Shown piece by piece: positions 16,658 to 23,899 of a stretch of DNA of 31,733 bases (position 1 is the first letter of the stretch; every line of letters begins with the position of its first letter). This DNA comes from Synergistales bacterium (GTDB lineage: Bacteria; Synergistota; Synergistia; Synergistales; Aminobacteriaceae). Both the position numbers and the translations under genes were made by a program. The notes under the pieces are model-generated. The model did no database searches. It was not told where the DNA came from and saw only the letters and a program-made list of their open reading frames with translations. Where the stretch lies: contig BNVG01000007.1 in the NCBI GenBank assembly GCA_025997935.1, positions 1 through 31,733 of the forward strand. Reading direction: 5' to 3'.

Positions 16658-17869
16658 CTAACTGCTCCTCCCCTCTCTCAGTTTTTCCAGCATGTTCAAG
16701 GCGAACGCGGTCATCAGCGATATTCCCGTCGGAAGCACGGTATCGTCTACGTTGAACTTGGGGGAATGGTGAGGCGCGGTCGTCCCCTTCGCCTCGTCGC
16801 CGGAACCCAGAAAGAAAAGCACGCCCGGAACCTTCATCTGATAGAAACTGAAATCCTCGGAAGCCATCAGCATCGGCGACTCCTCGACGTTGTTTTCGCC
16901 GACCACCTGAAGCGCCGTATCCCTGAGCAGCTCCGCCAACGACGAGTCGTTTATGACGGGCGGGTAGAGGGTCGTATATTTTATTTCAGCCCTGCACCGA
17001 TACGTCGCGGCGACGCCTTCGGCGATGCGGCGGAAAGCCGCCTCCATTTTATCACGGACGGTCGGGTTAAATGTTCGGATGTTTCCGATCATCTCGGCCC
17101 TGTCCGGGATGATGTTTATAACGTCGCCCGAGACTAATTTCCCCACGCTGATAACGCCGGTTTCGAGCGGGTTGACCTCGCGGCTGACGACTGTCTGCAG
17201 GGCCAAAATGAAATTGGCCGCCGTGACGGTCGGATCTACGGCGTTCTGCGGCATAGCGCCGTGTCCGCCCTGACCAAAAAACTTTACTTCCCATCCATCC
17301 ACCGAGGCCATCACGGGGCCTGCGCGCCACTGAACGCGTCCCGTCGGGACGTGCGCCCAGAGGTGCATCCCGGCGACCGCGTCTACTCCGTCCAGAACGC
17401 CTTCCTTTACCATAGCGGGAGCGCCGGAATGATCCCCCTTCTCCTCAGCCGGCTGAAAGATGAAGCGGACGCCGCCAGAGAACTCGTCCTTCATGGAGTA
17501 CAGGAGTTTTGCGGTGTGAAGTAGTATAGCTATGTGGCCGTCATGTCCGCAGGCGTGAGATGCGCCGTCGCGCCGCGATTTGTAGGGAAGGTCGCCTTCC
17601 TCCGTAATGCTCAGCGCGTCGATGTCCGTCCTCAGCGCGACGAGCGGCCCGTCTTCTTTGCCTTTCAGGTCGGCGACAAGGCCGACCGGTTTCCCCTCGA
17701 CGCCGATTTTAATGCCCTTAAAGCCTGTTTCTTCCAGCTCGGAGGCGATAAAGCGCGTCGTCTCCACCTCATGCCAGGAAGGCTCGGGGTTAGTGTGGAG
17801 AAAACGCCGCATCTCGGTCGCGGGCTCCGCCATCTTCTGAGCCATGTCCCTGATTCGAGCAATGTCCAT
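16658..17869 (-). CDS. M20D amidohydrolase (aminoacylase/carboxypeptidase type)
   Basis: A 403-residue metal-dependent amidohydrolase of the IAA-amino acid hydrolase/hippurate hydrolase group, which releases amino acids from N-acyl amino acids or small peptides. Metal-site motifs are visible: HACGHDGHIAILL near residue 95, FQPAEEKGDHSGA near 130, GMHLW near 160, and a late PHHSPKF near residue 375. The lid domain begins with VKFFGQGGHGAMPQNAVDPT. I chose the ATG at 17869, preceded by GGAGG at 8 bases, instead of a start 13 residues earlier. It is 62 bp downstream of the P-loop gene and upstream of the transporter. This setting suggests it supplies amino acids to the oxidoreductase pathway. 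No signal peptide, so cytoplasmic. Confidence 0.92.
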   Translation of the reverse strand: MDIARIRDMAQKMAEPATEMRRFLHTNPEPSWHEVETTRFIASELEETGFKGIKIGVEGKPVGLVADLKGKEDGPLVALRTDIDALSITEEGDLPYKSRRDGASHACGHDGHIAILLHTAKLLYSMKDEFSGGVRFIFQPAEEKGDHSGAPAMVKEGVLDGVDAVAGMHLWAHVPTGRVQWRAGPVMASVDGWEVKFFGQGGHGAMPQNAVDPTVTAANFILALQTVVSREVNPLETGVISVGKLVSGDVINIIPDRAEMIGNIRTFNPTVRDKMEAAFRRIAEGVAATYRCRAEIKYTTLYPPVINDSSLAELLRDTALQVVGENNVEESPMLMASEDFSFYQMKVPGVLFFLGSGDEAKGTTAPHHSPKFNVDDTVLPTGISLMTAFALNMLEKLREGRSS

Positions 17870-17931
17870 ATCTGAAAACCTCCAAATCCAAATTTGACTT
17901 TCAATCAAGATCCTTTTAGTTTACATGCCGA

Positions 17932-18621
17932 TTAGCTCCACGGGTAGGTCAGATAGAGGTGAAGCGGCATAATAGGCGTTTCTATGCTGCCCTTCACCTC
18001 TTCGTATATCTCCTCGCGCACACAGGCGAAATCTATCTCGGCATAAGGCGCGACAATCTCAAGCATCTTTTTGCTCCCCGAGATAAACTCCTCTTTCGTC
18101 GTCGTCCGCCCGCTGTTGGGGTTGTTTATCATGCGAAGTTTATCGAGTTTAATATGGGAAACCCCCAGGATTTTCCCGAGCGTCTCGTCGATGTGGGCAA
18201 TGTCGAACGACCAGGGCCTGAAAACGTTCAGGACGTAGTAAATTTGCGTATCGTCGCTGTTGATATAGGGAGCGAACGCGCCTATTGACCGCGCGCCGAT
18301 ATGGTCGCCCCCCACATCCATGACGACATGCCGCATATGGTCTTTCAGCGAGCCGACCACGCCGCCAACCTGCGTCGGCGCGTCCATAAACTGCTCTTGG
18401 TGATGAAAGACGACGCCCTCGCGCTCCATCGTCTCCTTGACGTCTCTTGAGCGAAACAGCGGCTTGGTCATATCCATGTCGAAAAAATGCACAGCTCTCT
18501 CACGGGAGCCGACAAGCAGTTTGGAAAAGTTTATGGCTATCTCGCTTTTTCCGCTGCCCGCCTCTCCTACGAATATAAAGTTTTTGCGTTTAACGTCCTT
18601 TTCCAATTTCGAGCCCCGCAT
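17932..18621 (-). CDS. P-loop ATPase linked to the 2-oxoacid oxidoreductase operon
   Basis: A 229-residue protein with an N-terminal Walker A motif FVGEAGSGKSEIA near residue 18, a DMDMTKP segment resembling the switch region of MinD/CobQ-type (SIMIBI) proteins, a Walker-B-like VVMDVGGDHIG near residue 100, and NPNSGRTT near 168, where such proteins often recognise the base. It has no transmembrane segment and no iron-sulfur cysteine motif. The ATG overlaps the end of the gamma subunit gene by 32 bp, so it is translated from the same mRNA and probably coupled. A TTG at residue 6 (18606) is an alternative start. Its role is unknown. A maturation, insertion or regulatory partner of the oxidoreductase is an inference from position only. 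Confidence 0.8.
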   Translation of the reverse strand: MRGSKLEKDVKRKNFIFVGEAGSGKSEIAINFSKLLVGSRERAVHFFDMDMTKPLFRSRDVKETMEREGVVFHHQEQFMDAPTQVGGVVGSLKDHMRHVVMDVGGDHIGARSIGAFAPYINSDDTQIYYVLNVFRPWSFDIAHIDETLGKILGVSHIKLDKLRMINNPNSGRTTTKEEFISGSKKMLEIVAPYAEIDFACVREEIYEEVKGSIETPIMPLHLYLTYPWS

Positions 18622-19132
18622 GGAAGGCTTCCCGGTTCAGCGGAATCAGTTCGGCTTTCTTTCCGAGCTGCCGTACTATGACTTCCTCCACAACCGCCTC
18701 GTCGACGATATTCGTGCGGCCTATATACACACCGAGCATTATGACGTTCAGCACTTTGGGGTTGCCGAGCTTCAGCGACAGTTCGGTGACGGGGGCTTTT
18801 ATGACGCTGACGTCGTTTCTTTTTATCTCTTCCCTGACGATGGAGCTGTTGACGAAGAGCCTGCCGCCGGGCTTCAGCGCGCCTATAAATTTGTTGAGCG
18901 AGGGGCCGTTCATCACGATAAGGTCGTCCATGACGTCCCCGACCGGAACACCGATAGCGTCGTCTGAAATTACGACGTAACAGTTAGCGGTTCCTCCCCG
19001 CTGCTCCGCTCCGTACGACGGAAAGAACGTGACGTTTTTCTGAGCGGAGTCGCACGCCGCGTGAGAAAGGAGCTTTCCCAGCATCATGACGCCCTGTCCG
19101 CCGAAGCCGGCCACAAGCAGATTAGTCTCCAT
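18590..19132 (-). CDS. korC: 2-oxoacid:ferredoxin oxidoreductase gamma subunit
   Basis: The 180-residue gamma subunit (pyruvate/ketoisovalerate oxidoreductase catalytic-domain family) of a multi-subunit 2-oxoacid:ferredoxin oxidoreductase, which makes acyl-CoA, CO2 and reduced ferredoxin. It opens with LLVAGFGGQGVMMLGKLL, a glycine-rich loop typical of the family, and contains SYGAEQRGGTANC near residue 40. Length is usual for the subunit. It overlaps the beta subunit gene by 11 bp and the following P-loop gene by 32 bp. Substrate (branched-chain 2-oxoacids versus 2-oxoglutarate) cannot be fixed from sequence alone. The order delta-alpha-beta-gamma and the nearby phosphate butyryltransferase favour a ketoisovalerate-like role. 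Confidence 0.93.
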   Translation of the reverse strand: METNLLVAGFGGQGVMMLGKLLSHAACDSAQKNVTFFPSYGAEQRGGTANCYVVISDDAIGVPVGDVMDDLIVMNGPSLNKFIGALKPGGRLFVNSSIVREEIKRNDVSVIKAPVTELSLKLGNPKVLNVIMLGVYIGRTNIVDEAVVEEVIVRQLGKKAELIPLNREAFHAGLEIGKGR

Positions 19133-19880
19133 TGTCTAACCCTCCTGAGGCCCGTATTACGCCGAGCGGGTACTCCGGGAGCATATTTTCATTGATATAA
19201 TCAAGAGCGTCAATTGCGTCCATGCCCCAGTTCGTCGGGCAGCTCGCTACTATCTCCACCATTGAAAAGCCCTTGCCGTCCAATTGATTCTGGAATATCT
19301 TCTGAATGGCTTTTTTGGTTTTGAGTGTGTTCTGCGGGTTGTTGCAGCTGGTGCGTTCTATGTAAGCCGGGGCCGTCAGCTTGTCCAAGATTTCGCTTAT
19401 GTGCATAGGGTAGCCGTGCTCTTTCGCGCTTCTTCCCGCCGGTGCGGTGGAGGCCCTCATCCCCATCAGGGTCGTAGGGGCCATCTGGCCGCCAGTCATG
19501 CCATAAATGCCATTGTTGACGAAAACGACGCTGATGTTCTCCCCTCGGTTAGCGGCGGACACGGACTCCCCGAGCCCGATGGCGGCTATATCCCCATCTC
19601 CCTGATAGGTGAAAACCAATGAGGCGGGGTTCGACCTTTTTATGCCCGTGGCCACGGCGCAGGCGCGTCCATGCGGAGCCGTTATGTTGTCGAAACTTAT
19701 ATAGTCCATGTGGAGTCCGCAGCAACCTATGCCGAGAACGCATACGGCGCGCTCGAACAGGTTCATCTCTTCCAAGACTTCACCTATCAGCTTCATGACC
19801 GTGCTGTGCATGCACCCCGGACAAAACCCGCCCACCACGCCGGGGCGAAGCCCTTTTGTCCTCGCGTAAATCTTCTCCAT
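19122..19880 (-). CDS. korB: 2-oxoacid:ferredoxin oxidoreductase beta subunit (TPP-binding)
   Basis: The thiamine-diphosphate-binding subunit, 252 residues. Visible features are FCPGCMHSTV near residue 20, GIGCCG, APHGRACAVATGIK, and the Mg-TPP motif GDGDIAAIG followed about 30 residues later by NN (VFVNNGIYGMTGGQ). The family's cysteines near the N-terminus are present. I chose ATG at 19880, preceded by AGGGGGTGG. The frame extends to a TTG at 19904 inside the alpha gene, but with no better ribosome site. It lies 13 bp after the alpha gene and overlaps the gamma gene. It forms the catalytic unit with alpha and passes electrons to the ferredoxin-like delta subunit. Confidence 0.93.
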   Translation of the reverse strand: MEKIYARTKGLRPGVVGGFCPGCMHSTVMKLIGEVLEEMNLFERAVCVLGIGCCGLHMDYISFDNITAPHGRACAVATGIKRSNPASLVFTYQGDGDIAAIGLGESVSAANRGENISVVFVNNGIYGMTGGQMAPTTLMGMRASTAPAGRSAKEHGYPMHISEILDKLTAPAYIERTSCNNPQNTLKTKKAIQKIFQNQLDGKGFSMVEIVASCPTNWGMDAIDALDYINENMLPEYPLGVIRASGGLDNGD

Positions 19881-19893
19881 TTCAGCCCACCCC

Positions 19894-20982
19894 CTATTTG
19901 ACAAGCAAAAACAACTTTTCGGCCGCCGTCAGCACGTGTTCTTTTTTCATGATGTTGCCTCCGCTGCAAAGGCAGGTATGAACCGGGGCGCGGTCGCCAA
20001 CGCCTTTTTCCACGTCCTGCGCCATCAGCGCCGGAATGGCCATCTCGACGTCAAGCACGGCTTTGACTCTTGCATAGTCAAGTTTTTTGAAACTCTCGAA
20101 TGGGAAGGGATGTACGGTTATGGGGCGGATGAGGCCGATTTTTTTGCCCTGCGCCCTAAGTATATCGACAACTGTTTTTGAAACCCGGGCGGATATGCCG
20201 TAAGCGGCGATTATGACCTCCGCGTCGTCGGTCAGATACTCCTCGGCCCGCGTGTCGTTCCTCCGCCACGATTCGTAGAGAGCGGCGGCCTTCTCGTTTT
20301 CCCTCTGCTGTGTGACGGTTGACCATTGGCCCGGCTGAATCCAGGCCCTCGTCGCGTAATCGGAACCATGTCCGATACAGGCCCAGGGCTTCTTGGCGTT
20401 CTTTATCCTCGCTACCTCTTCGTCCGTTTTCATCTCAGGCAGTTCAACCGGCTCCATCAGAGTGCCCACGACGCCGTCGCAGAGAATCAGCACGGGGTTT
20501 CGGTCGCGATCCGCGTAGTCAAAGGCTTCATAAGTCATATCAGCGGCCTCCTGAGCCGACGCCGGGGCGAACACGAGCATCTCAAACCCGCCGTTGCCCG
20601 ACGCCTTGGTCGCCTGCAGATAGTCCATCTGAGCCGGCTGTATAGACCCGACGCCCGGACCGCCTCTCGATATGTTGGCGTAGACCATCGGGACGCGCGC
20701 GGAGGCGCAGTAGGAAATGCCCTCGCTCTTCAGGGCGATGCCGGGGCTTGATGACGACGTCATAGACCGGCAGCCGGCGGAAGCCGCGCCGTACACCATG
20801 CTGACGGAAGCTATCTCGCTCTCGCCCTGAACAAAGACGCCGCCGACCTCGGGCATTCTTCTCGCCAAATACTCAGGGATTTCGTTTTGGGGCGTGATGG
20901 GATAGCCCGCGAAAAAACGGCACCCAGCCCTTACGGCCGCCTCCGCTATCGCCTCGCAGCCCTTCATGAATATCCTCGCCAT
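19894..20982 (-). CDS. korA: 2-oxoacid:ferredoxin oxidoreductase alpha subunit
   Basis: The 362-residue alpha subunit. It carries the pyrimidine-binding region of the TPP site and the substrate pocket. Clear family blocks are FFAGYPITPQNEIPEYLA near residue 24, QGESEIASVSMVYGAASAG, SSSSPGIALKSEG, and SRGGPGVGSIQPAQMDY near residue 105. The C-terminal part has the transketolase-C-like IAAYGISARV and GLIRPITVHPFP. A strong site (GGGGGAGGAAG) immediately precedes the ATG. It lies 15 bp after the delta subunit gene. NCBI-style names for close relatives are VorB or KorA. Substrate specificity among 2-oxoisovalerate, 2-oxoglutarate and related acids is undetermined. Confidence 0.93.
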   Translation of the reverse strand: MARIFMKGCEAIAEAAVRAGCRFFAGYPITPQNEIPEYLARRMPEVGGVFVQGESEIASVSMVYGAASAGCRSMTSSSSPGIALKSEGISYCASARVPMVYANISRGGPGVGSIQPAQMDYLQATKASGNGGFEMLVFAPASAQEAADMTYEAFDYADRDRNPVLILCDGVVGTLMEPVELPEMKTDEEVARIKNAKKPWACIGHGSDYATRAWIQPGQWSTVTQQRENEKAAALYESWRRNDTRAEEYLTDDAEVIIAAYGISARVSKTVVDILRAQGKKIGLIRPITVHPFPFESFKKLDYARVKAVLDVEMAIPALMAQDVEKGVGDRAPVHTCLCSGGNIMKKEHVLTAAEKLFLLVK

Positions 20983-20997
20983 CTTCCTCCCCCTTCT

Positions 20998-21201
20998 CTA
21001 TTTATATATCTCTATGGCGGCTTCGGGACATATAACCGCGCACATTTTGCACGCGACGCAAGCCTCCTGATTTTTGGGCGTCACGTACTCGTATCCCTTC
21101 GAGTTGACCTGTTCCCCGACGGCCAAAACTTCTTTTGGGCAAAACTTGACGCAATAACCGCAGCTTTTGCAACTCTCGGGCGCTATTTCAATTTTCGCCA
21201 T
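20998..21201 (-). CDS. korD: 2-oxoacid:ferredoxin oxidoreductase delta subunit (2[4Fe-4S] ferredoxin)
   Basis: A 67-residue ferredoxin-like subunit with two CxxCxxCxxxC motifs: CKSCGYCVKFCP near residue 12 and CVACKMCAVICP near residue 48. It shuttles electrons from the catalytic TPP centre to free ferredoxin. I chose ATG at 21201, just after GGGGGGAGAAAG. The frame runs six residues further to an ATG with no ribosome site. It is the first gene of the operon and lies about 47 bp downstream of a good promoter. The delta-alpha-beta-gamma order is the one used by archaeal and many bacterial Kor/Vor operons. Confidence 0.93.
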   Translation of the reverse strand: MAKIEIAPESCKSCGYCVKFCPKEVLAVGEQVNSKGYEYVTPKNQEACVACKMCAVICPEAAIEIYK

Positions 21202-21247
21202 CTTTCTCCCCCCATACATTAAAATTCCGTCAGCTTCTCACTTCGCA

Positions 21248-21276
21248 ACGATAGCATGAGAGAGTTCTAAAGTCAA
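21248..21276 (-). promoter_or_regulatory. promoter of the Kor operon
   Basis: On the minus strand, TTGACT (21276-21271) is followed by a 17-bp spacer and TATCGT (21253-21248), with TGC just before the -10 (extended -10). The predicted start is near 21241, about 40 bases before the delta subunit ATG. On the other strand, TATAAT at 21297-21302 may serve the divergent YheO-like regulator. Confidence 0.7.
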
Positions 21277-21341
21277 CATTTTGTTTAAGAACGATGTATA
21301 ATTGAACAAGCTATCAGCGTCGCGGGAGGTGCGTTATCATT

Positions 21342-21989
21342 ATGACTGACGATACGGAATTTATCGATTTTCTGGAAAAATTAGCGAGCCTGATCGCCGA
21401 GACCTTCGGGAACAACTGCGAGGTGGTGGTTTCCGATCTTGACCGTCCGGAATCGACCATCCTCGCTATTTTCAACAATCACGTCACCGGACGCAATGTC
21501 GGCGACCCCCTGACGCCCCAGGCCCTCGAACGGGTGCGTGGCAGCGCGGACGGGTATTACATCAACCATCAGGAATTCAAGGGAGGCAAACTTCTCAAGA
21601 CGTCGACAATAAGCGCGCGTATCGGCAAACGCCACATCGCCTTTTGCATCAATTACGACTGCGACAATTTAGAAACCCTTCAGCGCTCGCTCGATGGTTT
21701 TTTGACCATGCAACGCGACGGCGACATAAACGGTGAAGTAGGCGACAATTACGCCCCAGCTATTCAGGAAGCCGTGAAAGAGGCCATAAAACTTGTCCAA
21801 AAACCGGTGCGTCTGATGAATAAAAAAGACCGCCTCCAGGTCATAGCCCATCTTGAGGCGCGCGGAGTCCTGCAAATGCAAAAAAGCGTACAGGCGGCGG
21901 CTCACTATTTGGGAATTTCCCGTTATACGGTCTATAACTATCTCAACGAACTACACGCCGAGAAAGAATCATCCCAGAACCCGGGATGA
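21342..21989 (+). CDS. YheO-type PAS and helix-turn-helix transcriptional regulator
   Basis: A 215-residue regulator of the YheO/DauR type. The N-terminal half (about residues 5-115) is the YheO-like PAS region, beginning FLEKLASLIAETFGNNCEVVVSDL and with the family's PLTPQALERV and KTSTISAR blocks. The C-terminus (about 150-205) is a helix-turn-helix: DRLQVIAHLEARGVLQMQ, then AAAHYLGISRYTVYNYLNEL. Members such as DauR control amino-acid catabolism, so the divergent Kor operon and the convergent TRAP operon are both reasonable targets. GGGAGGTG lies upstream of the ATG. Its stop codon sits in a small hairpin (ATCATCCC 21968-21975 with GGGATGAT 21983-21990). Confidence 0.92.
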   Translation: MTDDTEFIDFLEKLASLIAETFGNNCEVVVSDLDRPESTILAIFNNHVTGRNVGDPLTPQALERVRGSADGYYINHQEFKGGKLLKTSTISARIGKRHIAFCINYDCDNLETLQRSLDGFLTMQRDGDINGEVGDNYAPAIQEAVKEAIKLVQKPVRLMNKKDRLQVIAHLEARGVLQMQKSVQAAAHYLGISRYTVYNYLNELHAEKESSQNPG

Positions 21990-21996
21990 TCGAAAA

Positions 21997-22034
21997 AGGG
22001 CGCGCAAAATCTGCAAACAGACTTTGCGCGCCCT
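21997..22034 (-). terminator. strong intrinsic terminator of the TRAP operon
   Basis: AGGGCGCGCAAAATCTG (21997-22013) pairs with CAGACTTTGCGCGCCCT (22018-22034) over 17 bp with one mismatch and a CAAA loop. On the minus strand the stem is followed by TTTTT, so it ends transcription after dctM. On the plus strand the tail is CTCTAAATT, a weaker terminator for the YheO-like regulator. Confidence 0.9.
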
Positions 22035-22045
22035 CTAAATTAACT

Positions 22046-23332
22046 CTAATACACCAAATTCACAAGCGCCGTGGTAAAAAACGGAAAATACGTCAGCAGA
22101 ATCAGGTCTATCACCAACAATATATAAAACGGAACCGCTTCTTTGATAAACGACTTAGTTTTGCATCCCGTAATGCCGCACGTCACGAACATCAGCGTGC
22201 CCATCGGCGGTGAAAGCGCGCCTATCGCGTTGTTGAAGATATACACCATCGCAAAATGAATCTCGTCTATGCCGTATTGAGCGGCAATCGGCGCCAATAG
22301 CGGCACAAGCACGATCATAGACGCGTTGCCCTCTATGAACATACCCACAATAAGCAGGAAAATGTTGATGATGAACAGGAATACATATTTATTTGAGACC
22401 GAGGAAACCATCCAGGCCGTCAATTGCTGCGGGACGCGTTCTTTCGTCAGTATCCACGAAAACACGCAAGCCGCCGAAACTATCAGCATAATAGAGGATG
22501 TCGTGCAGACGGTTTCTTTCAGCCCCTGAATTAAATCCTTAAATTTCATTTCGCGGTAAGCAATCCCCAAAATAAAAGCGTAGACGATGGCGACAGTGCC
22601 GGCCTCAGTAGCCGTAAAAACGCCGAGCCGGATACCGCCGATGATTATGATAGGCAAAAGCAAAGGCAAAACAGCCGGCTTGAGCGCGCCCACAAACTCA
22701 TCGCGGGTGATTTTTTCGGTGCGGATAGGCACGTAGCCGCGCTTTATCGAAACCGCGCGCACCACAAGCATCATCGTCACGCAAAGCATCGTTCCGACTC
22801 CGATGCCCGAAACAAACAGCTTGCCGATAGAAACGTTCGCGATACAACCGTATAGAATCATGGCAATCCCAGGCGGGATCAGGGGCGTTATCATCGAGGA
22901 CGCCGCCGTTACGACGGAAGAAAATTCCTTTGAAAATCCGTTCTTCTCCATTTCAGGGACGAGCATTTTCGCTTCCATAGCGGCGTCGGCGATGTTTGAA
23001 CCCGAAAGACCGCCCATCAGCGTGGAAAGCAACACGTTCACCTGCGCGAGGCCGCCGTGCATACGTCCCGTAACGGCGACGCAGAAGCTCATTATCCGTT
23101 TTGTAACCCCGGTGTAGTTCATGAAAATTCCGGCGCATACAAAGAAGGGAATAGCAAGCAAGGATATACTTTCAGCGCCCGTCACCGCCTGCTGCGCGAA
23201 CACGATGGCGTTGACTTTTGGGTTGCTGAAAAAGTAAACGGCGGAACCCCCAAGCACAGAAACGTACACCGGCACTTTGAGGAACAGCAACGCAAGCATC
23301 ACAATCGCCGCAATCATGAGAATATTATTCAT
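22046..23332 (-). CDS. dctM: TRAP transporter large permease (DctM family)
   Basis: The 428-residue large membrane subunit of a tripartite ATP-independent periplasmic transporter, which carries the ion-coupled transport pathway. About twelve hydrophobic segments are seen. Family blocks include LAIPFFVCAGIFMNYTGVTKRI, LLSTLMGGLSGSNIADAAMEAKML (the G-SGS-AD element) and the repeat-like ITPLIPPGIAMILYG and LSPPMGTLMFV regions, the latter two from the inverted-repeat halves. It overlaps the small permease gene by 8 bp. A strong terminator follows. The substrate depends on the binding protein. The adjacent dehydrogenase suggests a hydroxylated organic acid or sugar acid. Confidence 0.95.
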   Translation of the reverse strand: MNNILMIAAIVMLALLFLKVPVYVSVLGGSAVYFFSNPKVNAIVFAQQAVTGAESISLLAIPFFVCAGIFMNYTGVTKRIMSFCVAVTGRMHGGLAQVNVLLSTLMGGLSGSNIADAAMEAKMLVPEMEKNGFSKEFSSVVTAASSMITPLIPPGIAMILYGCIANVSIGKLFVSGIGVGTMLCVTMMLVVRAVSIKRGYVPIRTEKITRDEFVGALKPAVLPLLLPIIIIGGIRLGVFTATEAGTVAIVYAFILGIAYREMKFKDLIQGLKETVCTTSSIMLIVSAACVFSWILTKERVPQQLTAWMVSSVSNKYVFLFIINIFLLIVGMFIEGNASMIVLVPLLAPIAAQYGIDEIHFAMVYIFNNAIGALSPPMGTLMFVTCGITGCKTKSFIKEAVPFYILLVIDLILLTYFPFFTTALVNLVY

Positions 23333-23828
23333 TTTCCATCGCGACCTTTACTTCGGACTTCACGCCGTGGATACAAGCGTAAAAGTAACTGATAATCATG
23401 ATAATATAAGAAACAGGCGCCACGCCGTAAATGAGCGCGTATGGAATGTTGAGCATACTGGTTGAGCGACCGCTCGAAATAAACAGCTTTACAAAACCTA
23501 TGCTCTGAATGAACAAATATCCAATGACGAGTACGACTACAACTCCGATAAGATATTCCATTATCTTTTGCGCCTTTTTCGGCATGGCGTCCACTACCAT
23601 CTCTATGGCGACGTGGTTCCCGGTGCGAAACGCGGCGCCTCCCGCCGCGAAGACAATCCAAACCATGCAGGCGAGCTGAACTTCCTCAAGCCACGTCAGC
23701 GGACGCCCGACGAGATAGCGCATAATTACGCCGCCAAACGTCAATATAATCAAAAGAACTAAAGAGATAGACGCGACTACTATATCTAAGTTAAATATAA
23801 TGTTGAGTGCGGCGCTTTTGTTTTTCAC
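23325..23828 (-). CDS. dctQ: TRAP transporter small permease (DctQ family)
   Basis: A 167-residue membrane protein with four predicted spans (about residues 12-35, 47-68, 87-108, 130-152). This is the usual size and layout of the small TRAP subunit that supports the large permease. The DctQ signature region RPLTWLEEVQLACMVWIVFAAG is visible. The start is GTG at 23828, with AGAGAG at about 10 bases. It overlaps dctM by 8 bp, implying coupled translation. A perfect hairpin separates it from the upstream dctP gene. Confidence 0.92.
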   Translation of the reverse strand: MKNKSAALNIIFNLDIVVASISLVLLIILTFGGVIMRYLVGRPLTWLEEVQLACMVWIVFAAGGAAFRTGNHVAIEMVVDAMPKKAQKIMEYLIGVVVVLVIGYLFIQSIGFVKLFISSGRSTSMLNIPYALIYGVAPVSYIIMIISYFYACIHGVKSEVKVAMENE

Positions 23829-23857
23829 AAAATCACTCTCTTTTCTGAACAGTGAAT

Positions 23858-23881
23858 CGGGCGACCCACATCGGTCGCCCG
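23858..23881 (-). repeat. REP-like hairpin between dctP and dctQ
   Basis: CGGGCGACC (23858-23866) pairs perfectly with GGTCGCCCG (23873-23881) around a 6-base loop. It lies inside the operon, 19 bp after the dctP stop. There is no T-run on the transcribed strand. Such stem-loops commonly protect the upstream mRNA from 3' exonucleases. The GGGCGACC core is shared with the palindrome at 15345-15375. Confidence 0.8.
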
Positions 23882-23899
23882 TCTCTTTATATCAGACGG

